Assembly (NCBI GenBank): GCA_050084985.1
Contig: JBITNC010000001.1
Coordinates: 170,748,001 to 170,812,000 of the forward strand
Direction of reading: 5' to 3'
Length of the DNA: 64,000 bases
From: Nageia nagi
Lineage: Eukaryota > Pinophyta
Position numbers and translations under genes: made by a program. Below, in pieces: positions 13,212 through 25,800 of this stretch. Within the stretch, counting starts at the first letter, position 1; every line of letters starts with the position of its first letter. Under the pieces are notes generated by a model, which saw nothing but the letters and a program-made list of their open reading frames with translations, searched no databases and had not been told where the DNA came from.

Positions 13212-14430
13212 TCTTTTTTGTCCATGCCTCATACAAGGTTTTTCCTTCAACTACTTTTGTAGGACATCTATTCAAGGTGTAGATCATAGTGCTTACAGCT
13301 TCATCCCATAAGAAATTAGGAAGATTTCCCAACATGCACCTAGATATTTTTTGAATGATTCTATTTTTCTTTTCAACAACATCATTTTGTTGAAGGATGT
13401 ATGGGATTATGAACTACCTCTTAATTCTATATTTGGCATAATAGTCATTTGACTCATTATTATTATACTCACCCCCATTGTTAAATCTTAGCATTTTGAT
13501 TTTAAAGTTAGATTGATTTTCAACTAAGGCTTTGAAATATTTGAACCTATTAAAGGTTTGATCCTTTTGCTTGAGAATATAGCCAAATATCATTCTACGA
13601 AAGTCATGAATGAAGTTTAAGACATAAGATGCTCCCCCAAGTAGCTTAGTATAAAACAGACCCATCAAATCTGAATGCACAACCTAAAGAGGTTTTGTTT
13701 CCCTAGTTTCCTTATATTTCTCAACTTTTTTCTTATTCATCTTACCTAGGATGCACTTATCACAAATACTAATTATGGATGATATTGAAGGAAAACCTTC
13801 CACAAGTTCTTAATTTTTTATGGATTAAATGCTTTTATGGTTAAGGTGGCCTAATCGATGGTGCCAAAGATTTCCCTTAAAGCAAACATTCATAGCAAAG
13901 CACATCTTTGTTGGTGCTTGATCCATAATTTAGAGATCATATTTTACTAATCCTTTCACCAAAGTGGTAAGTCCCTTCTTCATCAAGAGTGTGAGTTGAA
14001 TTTGAATGAGTATCCTTTCCTTGCAACATGAATTATAGAAAGAAGATTCATATTGAGTTTAGGCACATAAAACATAATTTTGAGAACCTTTCATTCCAAA
14101 AACACACTCCCAATACCTTAGACTTCAAGTATTGAATTATCAACTATCACAATTGCATCTTTTCTCTACTTATAAAAATTTTCAAACTTAACATTTTCAA
14201 AACACATGTGATTTATGCAACCAAAGTTAACAATCCAATCATTCAAGAAAGTGTGAGACTTGGAGTAAAGACCACAAACATAAGCAAATTTAAATTTTTT
14301 CTTCTTATCTTTAAAGTGTTTGATTTATCATATCCTTTACCACCTTGTTATTTCTTTTTCTTGTAGAAGCATAATTACTTATGACAAAATATGCCACAAA
14401 AATTACAATTACTACAAAACTTCCCTTTGA
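13212..14430 (-). pseudogene. A gag-pol, 5' half (zinc knuckle, protease, integrase)
   Basis: Right-hand part of the interrupted A coding region. From right to left: a zinc knuckle with the sequence CNFCGIFCHK (about 14390-14430), a protease site in which the catalytic Asp of DSG is changed (VNFGC near 14230), the GAG-pre-integrase segment (about 13830-13870), and the integrase core with the motif HSDLMG at about 13670. A TAG follows GIKR (complement at 13415-13417). The frame ends at LYEAWTKK against the LTR of B. Gag upstream of the knuckle has been deleted down to a degenerate primer site at about 14439-14450. Confidence 0.75.
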
Positions 14431-14452
14431 AGAGAAGGGTTTGAATACCAAT

Positions 14453-15014
14453 TTACAGAATTAAGCTTAAATGAATAAATTCTTATACTACAAATATCTC
14501 ATGAAATCTCTCTAAAACATCATCATAATAGCATAAACGCAATAGCCAACTCACAATGTTGACACCAATATAAATTGGTTCTTCCAACCTGCATGAAAGT
14601 ACATCTACTAATCTAAGATCTTCTATTCTTAAAGGGCACTCTCTTACAATAATTATTTCTTACTTCCCCTAACAATCCTAGAGCATAACATTTCTCCAAA
14701 TTTGAGTGTGTAATCTCAAGGAGAGGGCCCTCAATTTATTGGCCAAAAATCCTTCCTTGGATCACTCTTTTAACCATTGTACAAAGTCATGACATGTATC
14801 ACCCTTTTACCCAAGGGGCATGCTCATAACATGGAGTGTAGTACAAGTTACATTATTTTATTCATAAATATGTAAAAGGTATCTAGGGATACTTTTAATT
14901 ATTAATGAATTTATATTATCATATTTACTAAATACTTAAGGTATCTACAATATCTTTAAGTATTAAGTGCATTACATAAAGAGACCTTACAATAATGCAT
15001 TATATATTCCAACA
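14453..15014 (-). repeat. 5' LTR of A
   Basis: About 562 bp ending ...TTCCAACA at 15014. The inner edge is worn: the expected TGAAGG reads TTACAG, next to a damaged primer site (ATACCAATT). It matches the truncated LTR at 1789-2091 closely, including shared variants absent from B. The bases outside are ATATC. Confidence 0.8.
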
Positions 15015-15184
15015 ATATCGATGCCTCTACCAATGGATACATTAATTATGTTCATGGCATTAGAAAATAAGGTAGAGGAAAATATATATACTACATGGTG
15101 ATGCCATTGGTGATGCTCGACATATTTTTTCTTGTAGTGATATGTACCATAAGTGCTCAGGGAAATGCTCTGTAATAAAACCTA

Positions 15185-15745
15185 AATTAAGGTTTAACAA
15201 CCCTAACTTATTATTCATGAAAAATCATGCTTTACACTCCCCAAGGGACCAATTATTAGGGGTGAGGATTTTTTATAAGTTACATTTTCAACCATATTAA
15301 AATCCCCACATATAAGCTAAATAATTGATGGAAGGAAAATGCACACCACCACCATAGAGTGCATCTATTTGGGGTATCATTTGAGGCATAAATATTAATA
15401 ATTATGAATGAAATGCCACCTACTTCCAACAAAATCCATATCACTTAATGATTGGGATTCATTCCCCATGTAACAAAGTTACTTTTCTATTGACTACCTA
15501 ATAGGATGATGATGCCACCACTTCCATGGGGATGATTGTAGTGTACATATGGATGCTAATCTAGAGAAGAAAGCAAGTTGATTGAAGAGTGACATAAATT
15601 ATTTTATCTTCTTATAAATAAATAAAATCAGGGCAACTAAATAGTTGTGAATAGGACATCATTTCATCTCAAACCATGTAATATTAGATTGGGTTCATCA
15701 ACCTTTTGATATTCCATGAGAATAAATTTATTCAAGAGTGTCATG
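15185..15745 (-). pseudogene. L1-type LINE endonuclease remnant
   Basis: Conceptual translation of the minus strand, with frame changes, gives the ordered landmarks of the apurinic-like endonuclease at the start of plant L1 ORF2. SWNI lies near 15725, CPDFIYL near 15645, GMNPN near 15450, INIYASNDTPNRC at about 15370-15410, and CGDFNMVEN at about 15280-15310. These match the family's WNIRG, LQET, YAPND and GDFN motifs. The enzyme nicks target DNA to prime reverse transcription. The RT domain is absent: copy A's LTR begins only ~170 bp further on. Multiple stops and frameshifts show it is old. Confidence 0.65.
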
Positions 15746-16650
15746 GAGAATGCCTCCATTAGCTTGAGTGTCAAGCTTCAAATTAGAAAGGGACTAGAAA
15801 GAATTAATAAAGAATATTTTCTACTCTTTATTTAGAGATTTTGTATGTTTACGCTTATCAATATGAAATGAGGAATTTCCTTGAGGAGGGCTACAAGAAT
15901 GTTGACCCTGATATTGAGTGTGCACACCCTCCACCTTTTCCAACTACTGAATGATTGTAAAAAGGAATACCATCATCCTTTTTATAAGCCCTCAAGGGTA
16001 GGGGTTTTGAACTCCAAAAGAAGTTTAAGAGTAGTGATTTGAACATAACTTAACAAGGGCTTGCCAATATTCATTGGCTTGGTTCCCTTACCTTTCCTAT
16101 ATGATACCATATACCACTCTTCTTGCATTCACTTAATGTGTTGATATAGATAAGGATATATAGTAGTAGGGGCTAAGCTTTTAAATTTAAACTTATCCAC
16201 CATTAATGAACAATACTTGATTTTGTGAGAACTTGACTAACACCTATAATAGGTGTTCAAGTAACTAACATAGACTAACCTTTGGTGAAGAATGGTATCT
16301 CCAAATTGGATAATCAATATAGTCCTTCATGGTTTTAATAAGATAAAATTTGACATACATCCTTTTGGATGGATGAACCAAGTAGAACCAATTTATTTCA
16401 TCACATATAAACTTAACAATTTGCAGTGTGGTTACAAGGTCTAAAAAAGGTCAAACGGGTAGGGGAAGACCTATAAATTCCACACACACAAGGAAAACTA
16501 TGGAGACATTATCAAAAATCCCTAGAGAAAGGTTGAAAAATAAGAACTTTGATAGAACTTTCATTACTTGCATAGGGTCAAAAAATTGAAAGTAAAAAAA
16601 TCCCTTAGTGATGTTTTGAACATGATCAACTTGGATGCCATACAGATGCT
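15746..16650 (-). pseudogene. Possible L1 ORF1 remnant
   Basis: Upstream of the endonuclease on the minus strand, where ORF1 of an L1 would lie. The translation contains segments such as DKFKFKSLAPTTI and EEWYMVSYRKGKGTKP (about 16080-16200), resembling the basic linker after the ORF1 RNA-binding domain. A possible DUF4283-like stretch lies near 16300-16450. No zinc knuckle is convincing. The assignment rests mostly on position relative to the endonuclease. Confidence 0.35.
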
Positions 16651-17954
16651 AATATTGATCAAAGTAACTAAGTAATACTAAATAAGTACACAAATCTAAT
16701 CAAATTAGCATTAATTTAATCAAATATAAAATTTTAGCCTTTAACTCTTATGAAAATCATAAAATAGATGTTAAAAAAATAAATCCATTATATTATTTTA
16801 CATATAAATTTTTTTACCATATGAATTATTTGCATTTTGAATTAATTTTACATGAAATTAGCTAAATCTCACATAAAATAAAAAATAAAATAATAAATTA
16901 CTATAATTAAAAATTAGAATATTTAGAATTCAAAATAAATTAGTTTATTACTAAAAATTAATTCATTTTCATAATCCTTATAAATTCATATATTTTATAT
17001 AGTTTTTTGTAGTTGCATGAATCTTCACTTTTACGCTTGTAGAATTGAAAGAGTTATTAACATATTCAAGATTATATATTGAATGGTCTTAAAATAATTT
17101 ATTACATATTTTAATTCAATATATATGTACGAGTTCACAATAGGGGAGTTGAAGAGTAAATGGGTGTTAAAATCTTTAAGATGTATCAGAGCCTCCTCAT
17201 GATGGTTTTTAAGTACAAAGAATGAAGAACCTTCTCAAGTTAGAGGATAACATTTGGAGAAAAATGAGGCACTTTGCAAAAGGTAAATAAATCTCTCTAT
17301 CAATGAATCAATAAATGAAGAATATGGGTTAAGGCATTCCCTTTATGAACTTTCCAAGCTCACTTCATGGCTAACAATTACTTAGAGTACTGTCAAAGAA
17401 ATTTTGCTCTAAGTATTAGTGTAGCAAATAAAAGGTCTTTACCACCATTCATGTTAAATCCCAAGTGATTGTGATTGATAATGGAGGATTAGATCCCTAC
17501 CTACCTTGCTCACCCAAGTAGCTTCCTCTCCCTTTGCCTTGAAAGTCTTCACATGCACATTCAAAATCTGACCATTCAAATAAATATTTAAAATTTAAAT
17601 ATAATTTATAAATATAATTTCAAATATAAATTAGAAATTAGAAATATAATTTATTATTATTATTATTTTAAATATAATATTCTTAATAATAAAAAATAAC
17701 AATAATAAACATAATAATGAAAAAAATGTATATTAATAACAATAATAATAACAATAATAAGAAAAAGGAACAATAAAAATAATAAGAAAATAATAATAGT
17801 AGTAATAAGAGAAAAGCAAAAAAATAATCCAAAGATATGAGGGGAGTTGAAGAGTAGTAGGAAGATCAGAAAAATTTAATGTTATATTTCCCAATTTGGT
17901 GCATGCTTTGAGGATGTTGGGAAAAGTGAATTGATCATGTTATATTACTATTAT
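16651..17954. other. AT-rich unassigned stretch with simple repeats
   Basis: No gene or element recognised. The part at about 17575-17830 is low complexity, dominated by AAT/ATT and AAC-type runs. The region 16700-17150 is mostly A and T. Confidence 0.6.
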
Positions 17955-19895
17955 GTATGTTGCATTTTATGAAATTGAATTTGCATCATTCATCTTGTCA
18001 AACAATTCCTAGGACTATTGTATTTTTCCATGTTCTTCATACATTTCAAAGGGCACTCACAACCATAACATTCGATGTAAAATCATTTTCAACTACTCTT
18101 TCATGGATGTCTATACCTTCTTCTAGAGATCCCATGGTGAAACATGCTAGAAGAATGTTGGGAAAGGTTATAGAGTTTGACTTTACATCTAACAATTGCA
18201 TCTACTTAAAAGTCTCTAGGGCCTTTTTAGAATATCCATTTTGTGCATATCCTATTATCATTGCATTCCATGAGATAATGTTTCAATGAGGCATTTCGTT
18301 AAACAATTTGTAGGCCCTTTCAACTTATCCATTTTGTGCATATCTCGCAATATTGCATTCCATAGGTCTATTATGTTTGTAGGTGTGATTTGTCTCCTAC
18401 AAAAAAGCATGTACCTTTTTGTCAACTTCAATCCAACTACATCCAAGTACCTTCTTGATTCCTCTATCTTTCATTAATATCCTTACACTTTCAATGTCAT
18501 CCCAACTTCCCACTAGAACAACATGGTTGCATGCAAAGAGAACACATACAAAGGTTATGTATACACATCCACACAACCTTGTGTTTGCATCATAAATCTT
18601 ATCAAATAATTCTTGAGCCTTTTGTATTCCTCCATAATTTGCATCCATATCTATTAGGGTATTCACAACCATAATATTCGATGAAAAACCATTTTCCAAC
18701 TACTCTTTGATGAATGTCCATACATTTTGCTAGAGCTCCCATAATGGCACATTCTGGAATGATGTTGGAAAAGGTTGCAAAGTTTGAATATACACCTGAT
18801 AATTGCATCTACTTAAAGGCATCTAGGGACTTTTCAAAATAATCATTCTATGCATATCTTGCAATCATTGCATTCCATGAGACTACATTTTAGTGAGGTA
18901 TTTTGTCAAACCGTTATTGTAGTCCATGAAACTATGTTTGCATCATACATCTTATCAAATAATTATGAGGTATTATGTATTCTTCCACATTTTACATACA
19001 TGTCTATCAGGGCATTCATCCCAGCTACCCATTTTAGCATAAATATTTGAAAGAAGAACATGTATTATGGAGTATATTTAGGATCCAACAAAAAAAAGAA
19101 CTATTTCCAAAAATTCCTACATTCTTATGAGATCTAAAAGCACCAAGCAAGCACATCCACACAACCAAGAAGGCCAACAATGCATTTATAATGATTCATC
19201 CAATGGATAATGTGATAAGATTCACTCATGCTATTAAAGTATTCATAGCCCTCATCCATTAGACATGCATGGTTACATGAAATTAGAAAACATACAAAGG
19301 TTATGGTGTTAGGTTCAATTCCTAAGTGCTTCATCAAATCAAAGAGTTTAAGGGCATCCTTGTTATAGCCATGAATTGAACACCCTCTAATCATTACACA
19401 CCATGAAACTATGTTTGCATGATACATATTATCAAATAATTCTTATCCCTTATGTATTCTTCCACAATTTTCATTTGTGTCTATTAGGTCATTCACAACC
19501 ATAACATTCGAAGAAAAATCATCTTCAACTACTTTTTTATGGATGTTCATACCTTTTAGAGCTCTCATGGTGGCACATACTAGAAGAATGTTAGCAAAGG
19601 TTATAGAGTTTGACTTTACATATGATAATTGCATTTACTTAAAAGTCTTTTAGAGCCTTTCAGAATATCCATTTTGTACATATCTTGCGATCATTGCATT
19701 CCATGAGATTGCATTTCAATGAGGCATTTTGTCAAACAATTTGTTGATCCTTTCAACTTATCTAATTTATATATATCTTGCAATATTGCATTCCATGAAA
19801 CTGAATCTTGATGGGGCATTTTGTCAAGAACTTAATGGTCCCTTCATTTACATTTTTATACATATCTTACGATCATTGCATTCCATGAGACTATA
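17955..19895 (-). pseudogene. PPR protein pseudogene mosaic (PLS/E type)
   Basis: Minus-strand remains of a plant organelle RNA-binding PPR protein. Repeated motifs of the VSWNAMIIGYAQNG kind occur near 18270, 18880, 19700 and 19890. The module containing NSITFANIL, a His-Lys/Arg pair and NVMVVN appears three times, at about 17980-18285, 18585-18890 and 19420-19715. One copy continues into PNTITFVCFLISCNHACL and YEYFNSMSESY (19134-19427). Another has the E motif GCSWIEVDKKVHAFL (18397-18500). A YVLLSNIYA segment near 19040 runs straight into a PPR module, so tails and repeats have been shuffled. Stops and frameshifts are frequent. PPR-E proteins usually act in RNA editing in mitochondria or chloroplasts; this locus cannot. 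Confidence 0.8.
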
Positions 19896-21031
19896 TATCT
19901 AGAAATTAAAAAATAACACTTTTTGAGTAGATATGTATTTTTTAATATTGACATATCCTAAATCATTTTTTGATTTATTCTTAATGTTTATTATACAAAT
20001 TCAAACTACTCAAAAGTTTAAATTAGAGTAAAAAGTGACTTAAACCATAAATATGAGAAAAAGTGGGTATCTAGCCCAAATAACTTAAGTTGGAAAAAGA
20101 GGTATATATCTCAAAGTGAAATTATAAAATCATCTCCTAAATCATTTGCTCACTTACACTCTTATAATTTTTGCTCTCACATTGTTTCTCCAAGATCATT
20201 GCTAGGGTTTGTGACAAGGTTTGAAGGATTCAAGATTTTCACCATAAATCTCCATCAAATCTCTCAAAGCTTGCTTACACATTCATGAGGTAACATTTCT
20301 ATGGTATTTCTATGGTTGAATTGAATTATATTGTATGTATTGGATGTATTCAATGTTTTTATAGTATTTGAAGGCAATACAACCATGGGAGATATTGGGA
20401 AGAGTTACCTCTTGTATCATCCATAAAATTGTATGCATGTAGTGTGTTGTTTAAGATAAAATCATATTATATTGCATTCCCATCATCAAAATCATTATTT
20501 GATCTCATAATAGATTAAATATACATTGTGAACACTCATTGGATCTCATGGGTATCCTTGAATCTAATTGATTCAAGGATCTTTAAATATCTTCTCATTT
20601 TAAGCATTTAAGGTTTTCAAACATTTAATGTGTTAGATCTCAAATTTAGCCATTAAAACATGTAAATATTATTTCCATAGTTCAAATCCACTATTGAAAT
20701 TGTTTAAAGAGCATTTAAACACAAGTATTCACACAATATGCATATATAATTTGTTTATTCTCAATGAATTGAGATCTTGGGGGCTTACATGCCATTTGAA
20801 GTGAGGAGACTCACTTTATGCTCACCGATGTACCTCAAAGGACCTAGGTTTGGAGGTCCCCCTTTCCATTTATACACATTTAGGGTTTATTTATGTTCTT
20901 ACAAATTTATAACTTAATATTCAAGGATTTGAACTTACCTTTATTAAGTTTTCTAACTAATGCTCATTATGCAAAGCAGAGTTGTGTAATTTGATGTTTG
21001 GGTATGCATTTGACTTGTTTATGCATGTTAA
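19896..21031. other. Unassigned block left of element C
   Basis: No coding region recognised. Its right end carries the GTTAA target duplication of C (21027-21031). With C and D removed it is continuous with 30658-30824 and 39009-39988. The sequence has a run of exact words common to LTR promoters and leaders (for example CTAGGGTTT near 20205), but I cannot assign a family. Confidence 0.5.
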
Positions 21032-21524
21032 TGAAGGAACTAACATTAACAAGATAATTTCTAACCAACCAAGATCACATGAAAGCTCACAATTACATCT
21101 AACAAACTCACAAAGTGATCTCACAACACAAGATGTAAGTGGTTCCTCCAACTAGGAGTACATCCACTAACTAGATTTTTACTTCAATCATAAATACAAC
21201 TCTCTTACAATCCTCCTAATCTCAACTCCTATACTTCTATCCTATATCATAACTTTACTCCACAATTGGTGTGTCAACACAAAGAAGGAGTCTTCTATTT
21301 ATAGGCCAAAATCCCTTTTGGATCACCTTTTTATCCAATGTACAAAAGCATGACATGCACATTCTTTTACCCAAAGGGCATGCTTATGACATGGAGTGTA
21401 GGATAAGTTACATTATCATATTTACTTAAATACTTAAGGTATAAAATGATACCCTTAAGTATTAGTAAACTTACATAGAAGATTTAATACAAACCTTTAC
21501 AATAATGCATTATACATTCCAGCA
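21032..21524 (-). repeat. 3' LTR of C
   Basis: 493 bp, TGAAGGAACT... to ...TTCCAGCA on the plus strand, where the expected CCAACA has one change. It aligns end to end with 30163-30657. It is not followed by a purine tract, because of the insertion described next. Confidence 0.9.
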
Positions 21525-22007
21525 GTAATAACATCTAACAAGTCCATAAATTCCATCTTAAGCCCATAAAATATACAAAAAAATACTTGTAAAATGTCCT
21601 TAAAAGAGAGACATCTCATCAAAATGCTCAATTTAGCATTTTTTCATCTTAAATGAGATGTACCACCCATAAGAATAAAGTAAATGCATCTAAATACAAG
21701 AAAATATATCTATAAATCATAAAATATCATTATCTCCCCTTTGAAGAGGCACATCCCATTCAAAGAGATAATATGAAGGTATGAAAATACAAACATGAGT
21801 TGGATTTCAAATTTTGGGATATTATGCTACTCAACCTTTATCAATTATGAACACCTTTCCCATCCTCTAATAAAAACTCAAGGTGAAATGGGAAGAAATA
21901 GTTGATAAGTACTAATCTTGGGTGTCTGACTCAAGTAGACAAGTTAAAACATGGAAGACCCTTCCTTATCAATTGCATTATACAATAATGCATTATACAT
22001 TCCAACA
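21525..22007. other. 483-bp insertion with 26-bp end duplication
   Basis: Sequence unrelated to the LTR or the internal region is placed between the LTR end and the purine tract. It finishes with a repeat of the LTR's last 26 bp: 21499-21524 and 21982-22007 match except at one base. The inserted part (21525-21981) holds no gene I recognise. It looks like filler or a captured fragment from break repair. Confidence 0.7.
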
Positions 22008-22469
22008 CTCCCTCTTAATGAAATATTGTGATAGAGTGAGTAAGAGAGAAAAAGAAGAAAAAGTAAGAGAGTTCTCCTCTAAATAGATACAATAGAGATA
22101 AGAACTTTTTACATATTTGTGAAGTAAGAAAGATCTAGTTTGAGACTCATTACTTTGCCAAATACAATTATTAACCACAACTAATTTTAATGTACATGAA
22201 GTATTCATCCAACTAGAAGTCATGAAGAGTCTCCAAGAGCCTGCATACCTGAGGTAGGTAACCTATAATCTCAAAGGAACCTACAAGTCATAAGCAGCTC
22301 AAATAACAAGATCAGTTAGATGCATCATATTCATATCAACAAGGATAGATGAATCATACAAATTCCATCATGAACTGATCAATGGTATATTATAAGTCAT
22401 CACAAAGATGCCATGCCAAAAACTTATAGTCACTTGTTATATATAAAACATGTGTTGATTATCATATAA

Positions 22470-22735
22470 AATAGAGCATGCACATAGGAGTTCCTCATAT
22501 ATGGATAACTGAACAGTGCCAAAAGACACATAAGAGTTCCTCACACATGGATAACTGAACAGTGCTATATTGATCAAAAATAGTATGCACATACAAGTTC
22601 CTCACATATGGATAACTAAATAGTGCCAAAAGACACATAAGAGTTCCTCACACATGGATAACTAAATAGTACTAGATTGGCCATATTGTACAATAAGTTC
22701 CTCATGCAGAGCGAACTTACCACAAAGTTGTACAA
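22470..22735 (-). repeat. 3' UTR repeat array of C
   Basis: Five to six units of about 45-60 bp with the core GTTCCTCACAYATGGATAAC. The last unit (about 22694-22717) has the arms AAGTTC and GAACTT that can pair around a 12-base loop. It is equivalent to the array in F. Confidence 0.75.
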
Positions 22736-22811
22736 CAAAATCAACACTATACAACATAAAATCCTTTTAAGGGTGAAGTTGGCATCACAAACATGAATTC
22801 AACATAAGAAT

Positions 22812-25800
22812 TCAAACTTCATTCCCCCTTAAAGGCAACTTCACCAACCTAATAGCATCCCTAAGCTTACAGAATTGAGCTTTCAAAAGGGGCTTGGTGA
22901 ACAAATCAGCGAAGTTCAAGGTGGATGGATAGTACTTTAGGTGTATGATGCCATCAAGAACCTTCTCCCTAATAAAATGGGCATGGATTTCCCTATGTTT
23001 TGTTCTTTGATGGAACACTAGATTCTTAGGTAAAGAAATAGCCAACTGATTATCTAAAGATATCAAAGATGAGCCACCTTGCTCATACCTAATTTCTTTT
23101 AGAAGATGCCTTAGCCAAATGGCTTTCTAAGCTACAACAGACATGGCATAATATTTAGCTTTTATGGTGGAAAGAGAAATAGTAGGTTGCTTCTTGAAAG
23201 CCCAAGAGATAGCACCTAAACCAATGCTAAACACATATGCAAAGGTTGACTTCCTACCATCTCTATCTCCCCCATAGTCAGAATCTGAGAATCAAGATAG
23301 AACAAATGAAGATAACTTGGAATACTTGAGAGTAAGATCCTTAGTCCCTGCAACATACCTCAAGATTTGCTTAATAGCATTGAGTTGCTCAACATATAGT
23401 TTTTGCATGAATCGTGCCATCAGATTCATTACAAAGGTGATATCTAGCCTAGATATAGTCAAATACAAAAGATTACTAATTAATTGCCTGTAAGTTGTAG
23501 CATCAACTAATTAAGAGTTGGATCTTAGAGAAATAGTGATTCCAAAAGATACTAAGATTGCAACATATCTACACTCCTCCATTTCAAACTTTTACAAGAT
23601 GTCTGATATATACTTAGATTTATTGAGGTGAATACAATCTTTATATTGATACACTTGCATTCTAAGATAGTAGTGCAAGAGACCAATATCAATCATTTCA
23701 AATGTTACCTTAAGTTTGGATATGCATTTTGAATGATTTCATAATTATTTCCAATAATCAAAATATCATCTTCATAAAGGAAAATCAAGACCATATGTTT
23801 TCCTTGATTGAGCACATATAGATTAGAGTAAGAAAAACACTTAGAGAATCCAATATCTACAAAGTACCTTAAATTCTTTCTATACCAAGCTCTAGGTGCT
23901 TGCTAAAGTCCATGCAATGACTTCTTTAGCTTGCACACAAAAAATTCTTTTCCTTCCATAATAAACTCTTTTGGTTCGTTCATGAAGATTTCCACATCTA
24001 AGTCACCATTGAAAAATGCACTCTTGATATTAAGTTGAAAAACTTTCCATCCTTAAGCTATAAGAATAGCAAGAATAACTCTCATAATAGGTATCTTTAC
24101 CATAGAAGCAAAGTTTTCTTCATAATTTACATCATATTTTTGAGCAAAACCTTTAGGTACTAACCTTACCTTGTATCTTTCAATATCTCCAACTAAATTG
24201 AACTTGACCTTGTAGATCCACTTATTTCCAATCACATTCTTTTCATTAGGATAAGGAACTAAGTCCCAAGTTTTATTTTTCATAAGCACCTCATACACCA
24301 CTTTCATGGCTTCCATCCAGCATTTATGCTTAGAAGCTTCTTTGAAGGTTGAGGGCACATGCTTATTGTCAATCTTGGTAATTAAGGATTTGTTTAAGGT
24401 CATGCTCCTTGTTACTCTTTATGTTAGAGAATTTTGTTCCTAAGGTTACTTATCTACATCAATATCCAACCAACTAGGAGCAATTGAAGAGTCCTTTGGA
24501 TCATCAACATCCTCATTAGAAGGAAATTTTTTAATAAGTTAATTGAACCTTACATCCCTTGAAATGAAGATTACTTTATAGGTTAGAGAGTAGATCTTAT
24601 AGCCTCTATGCTAATTGTCATAACCCACAAAGATACCATTTTCAACTCTGTTATCCAACTTCTTCTTTTTTTCAAAAGAAATGTAGGAGAATGCTTCACA
24701 ACCAAACACCATAAAGTGAAAAATGTTAGGTTTTCTTCCTAACCATACTTTAAAAGGAGTTTTACTTTGAATAAATTTTATAGGACACCTATTTAAGGTG
24801 TAAATATTAGTGCTCATAGCTTCACCCCATAAGAATTTAAGAAAATTACCCAACATGCATCTAGCCATCTCCATAATTATTCTATTTTTCCTTTCAACAA
24901 CATTGTTCTGCTGAGGAGTGTATGGAATTGTAAATTGCCTCTTGATTCCATACTTAGCACAATAGTTATTTAACTCATTGCTATTATATTTTTCTCCATT
25001 ATTTAATTTCGACATCTTGATTTTAAGGTTAGTTTGATTTTTAATAAAGGCCTTAAAAATCTTAAAACTCTCAAAGATTTGATCTTTGTGCTCAAGTAGA
25101 TACCCAAAGGTTATCTTACTAAAGTCATCAATGAAGGTCAAGACATAAGATGCTCCTCTAAGTGACTTAGTCTGAAATGAATCCATCAAATCTAAATGCA
25201 TAAGTTGAAGAGGTTGAGATGCTCTTATTGCTTTATCTTTTTCAAATTTTTATCTATTCATCTTGCTAAGAATGCACTTCTTGCATAGACTAATTGAAGG
25301 CAAACCTTTCATAAGTTCTTGGTCTTTCATGACTTGAATACTTTTTATGGTTAAAGGACCCTAAACGACGGTGCTAAAGATTATGTTTAGAACACACACT
25401 AGAAGCAAGATACATATTTGATGGAACTTGACCCATAATGTAGAGGTTATCTTTTACATATCCTTTAACCAAAGTGGCAAGTCCTTTTTTAATGCACTAA
25501 GATTGAGAGTCAAACTCAAATGAGTACCCTTTTCTAGCAACTTGGATCATGGAGAGAAGGTTCATATTTAACTTAGAAACATAGAGAACATTTTCAAGAA
25601 CCTTTTTGTGAATCAGCACACTCTAAATTCTTTGGACTTTAAGAGTAGAGTTATCACCTATCATAACCGCATCCTTTTTATACTTGTAAAAGTTCTTAAA
25701 CTTTTTATTTTCAAAGCATAGGTGATTAGTGCAACCAGAGTCAACAATCCATTCAGATGAAAAAGTGTGAGACATGGAGTAGAGTGTCATAACAAAACTA

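Larger units (their letters stand above)
1789..15014 (-). mobile_element. Copia element A, host of nested element B
   Basis: Old minus-strand copia element whose two halves flank element B. The left half has part of the 3' LTR (1789-2091), purine tract, 3' UTR, RNase H, RT and the integrase C-terminus, ending at about 4659. The right half has the integrase core, protease, zinc knuckle and 5' LTR (13212-15014). The two LTRs align closely with each other and carry features not shared with B. At the left B/A junction, about 100 bp of A's integrase (roughly 34 codons) and the outer 51 bp of B's LTR are gone. A's gag N-terminus and leader are also deleted. Its left LTR is truncated, so no target duplication can be read. 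Confidence 0.8.

Noticed and set aside
17150-17570. Gene-like stretch between the L1 remnant and the PPR locus
   Set aside because: Translations in all frames are short and match no family I know; left as unassigned.
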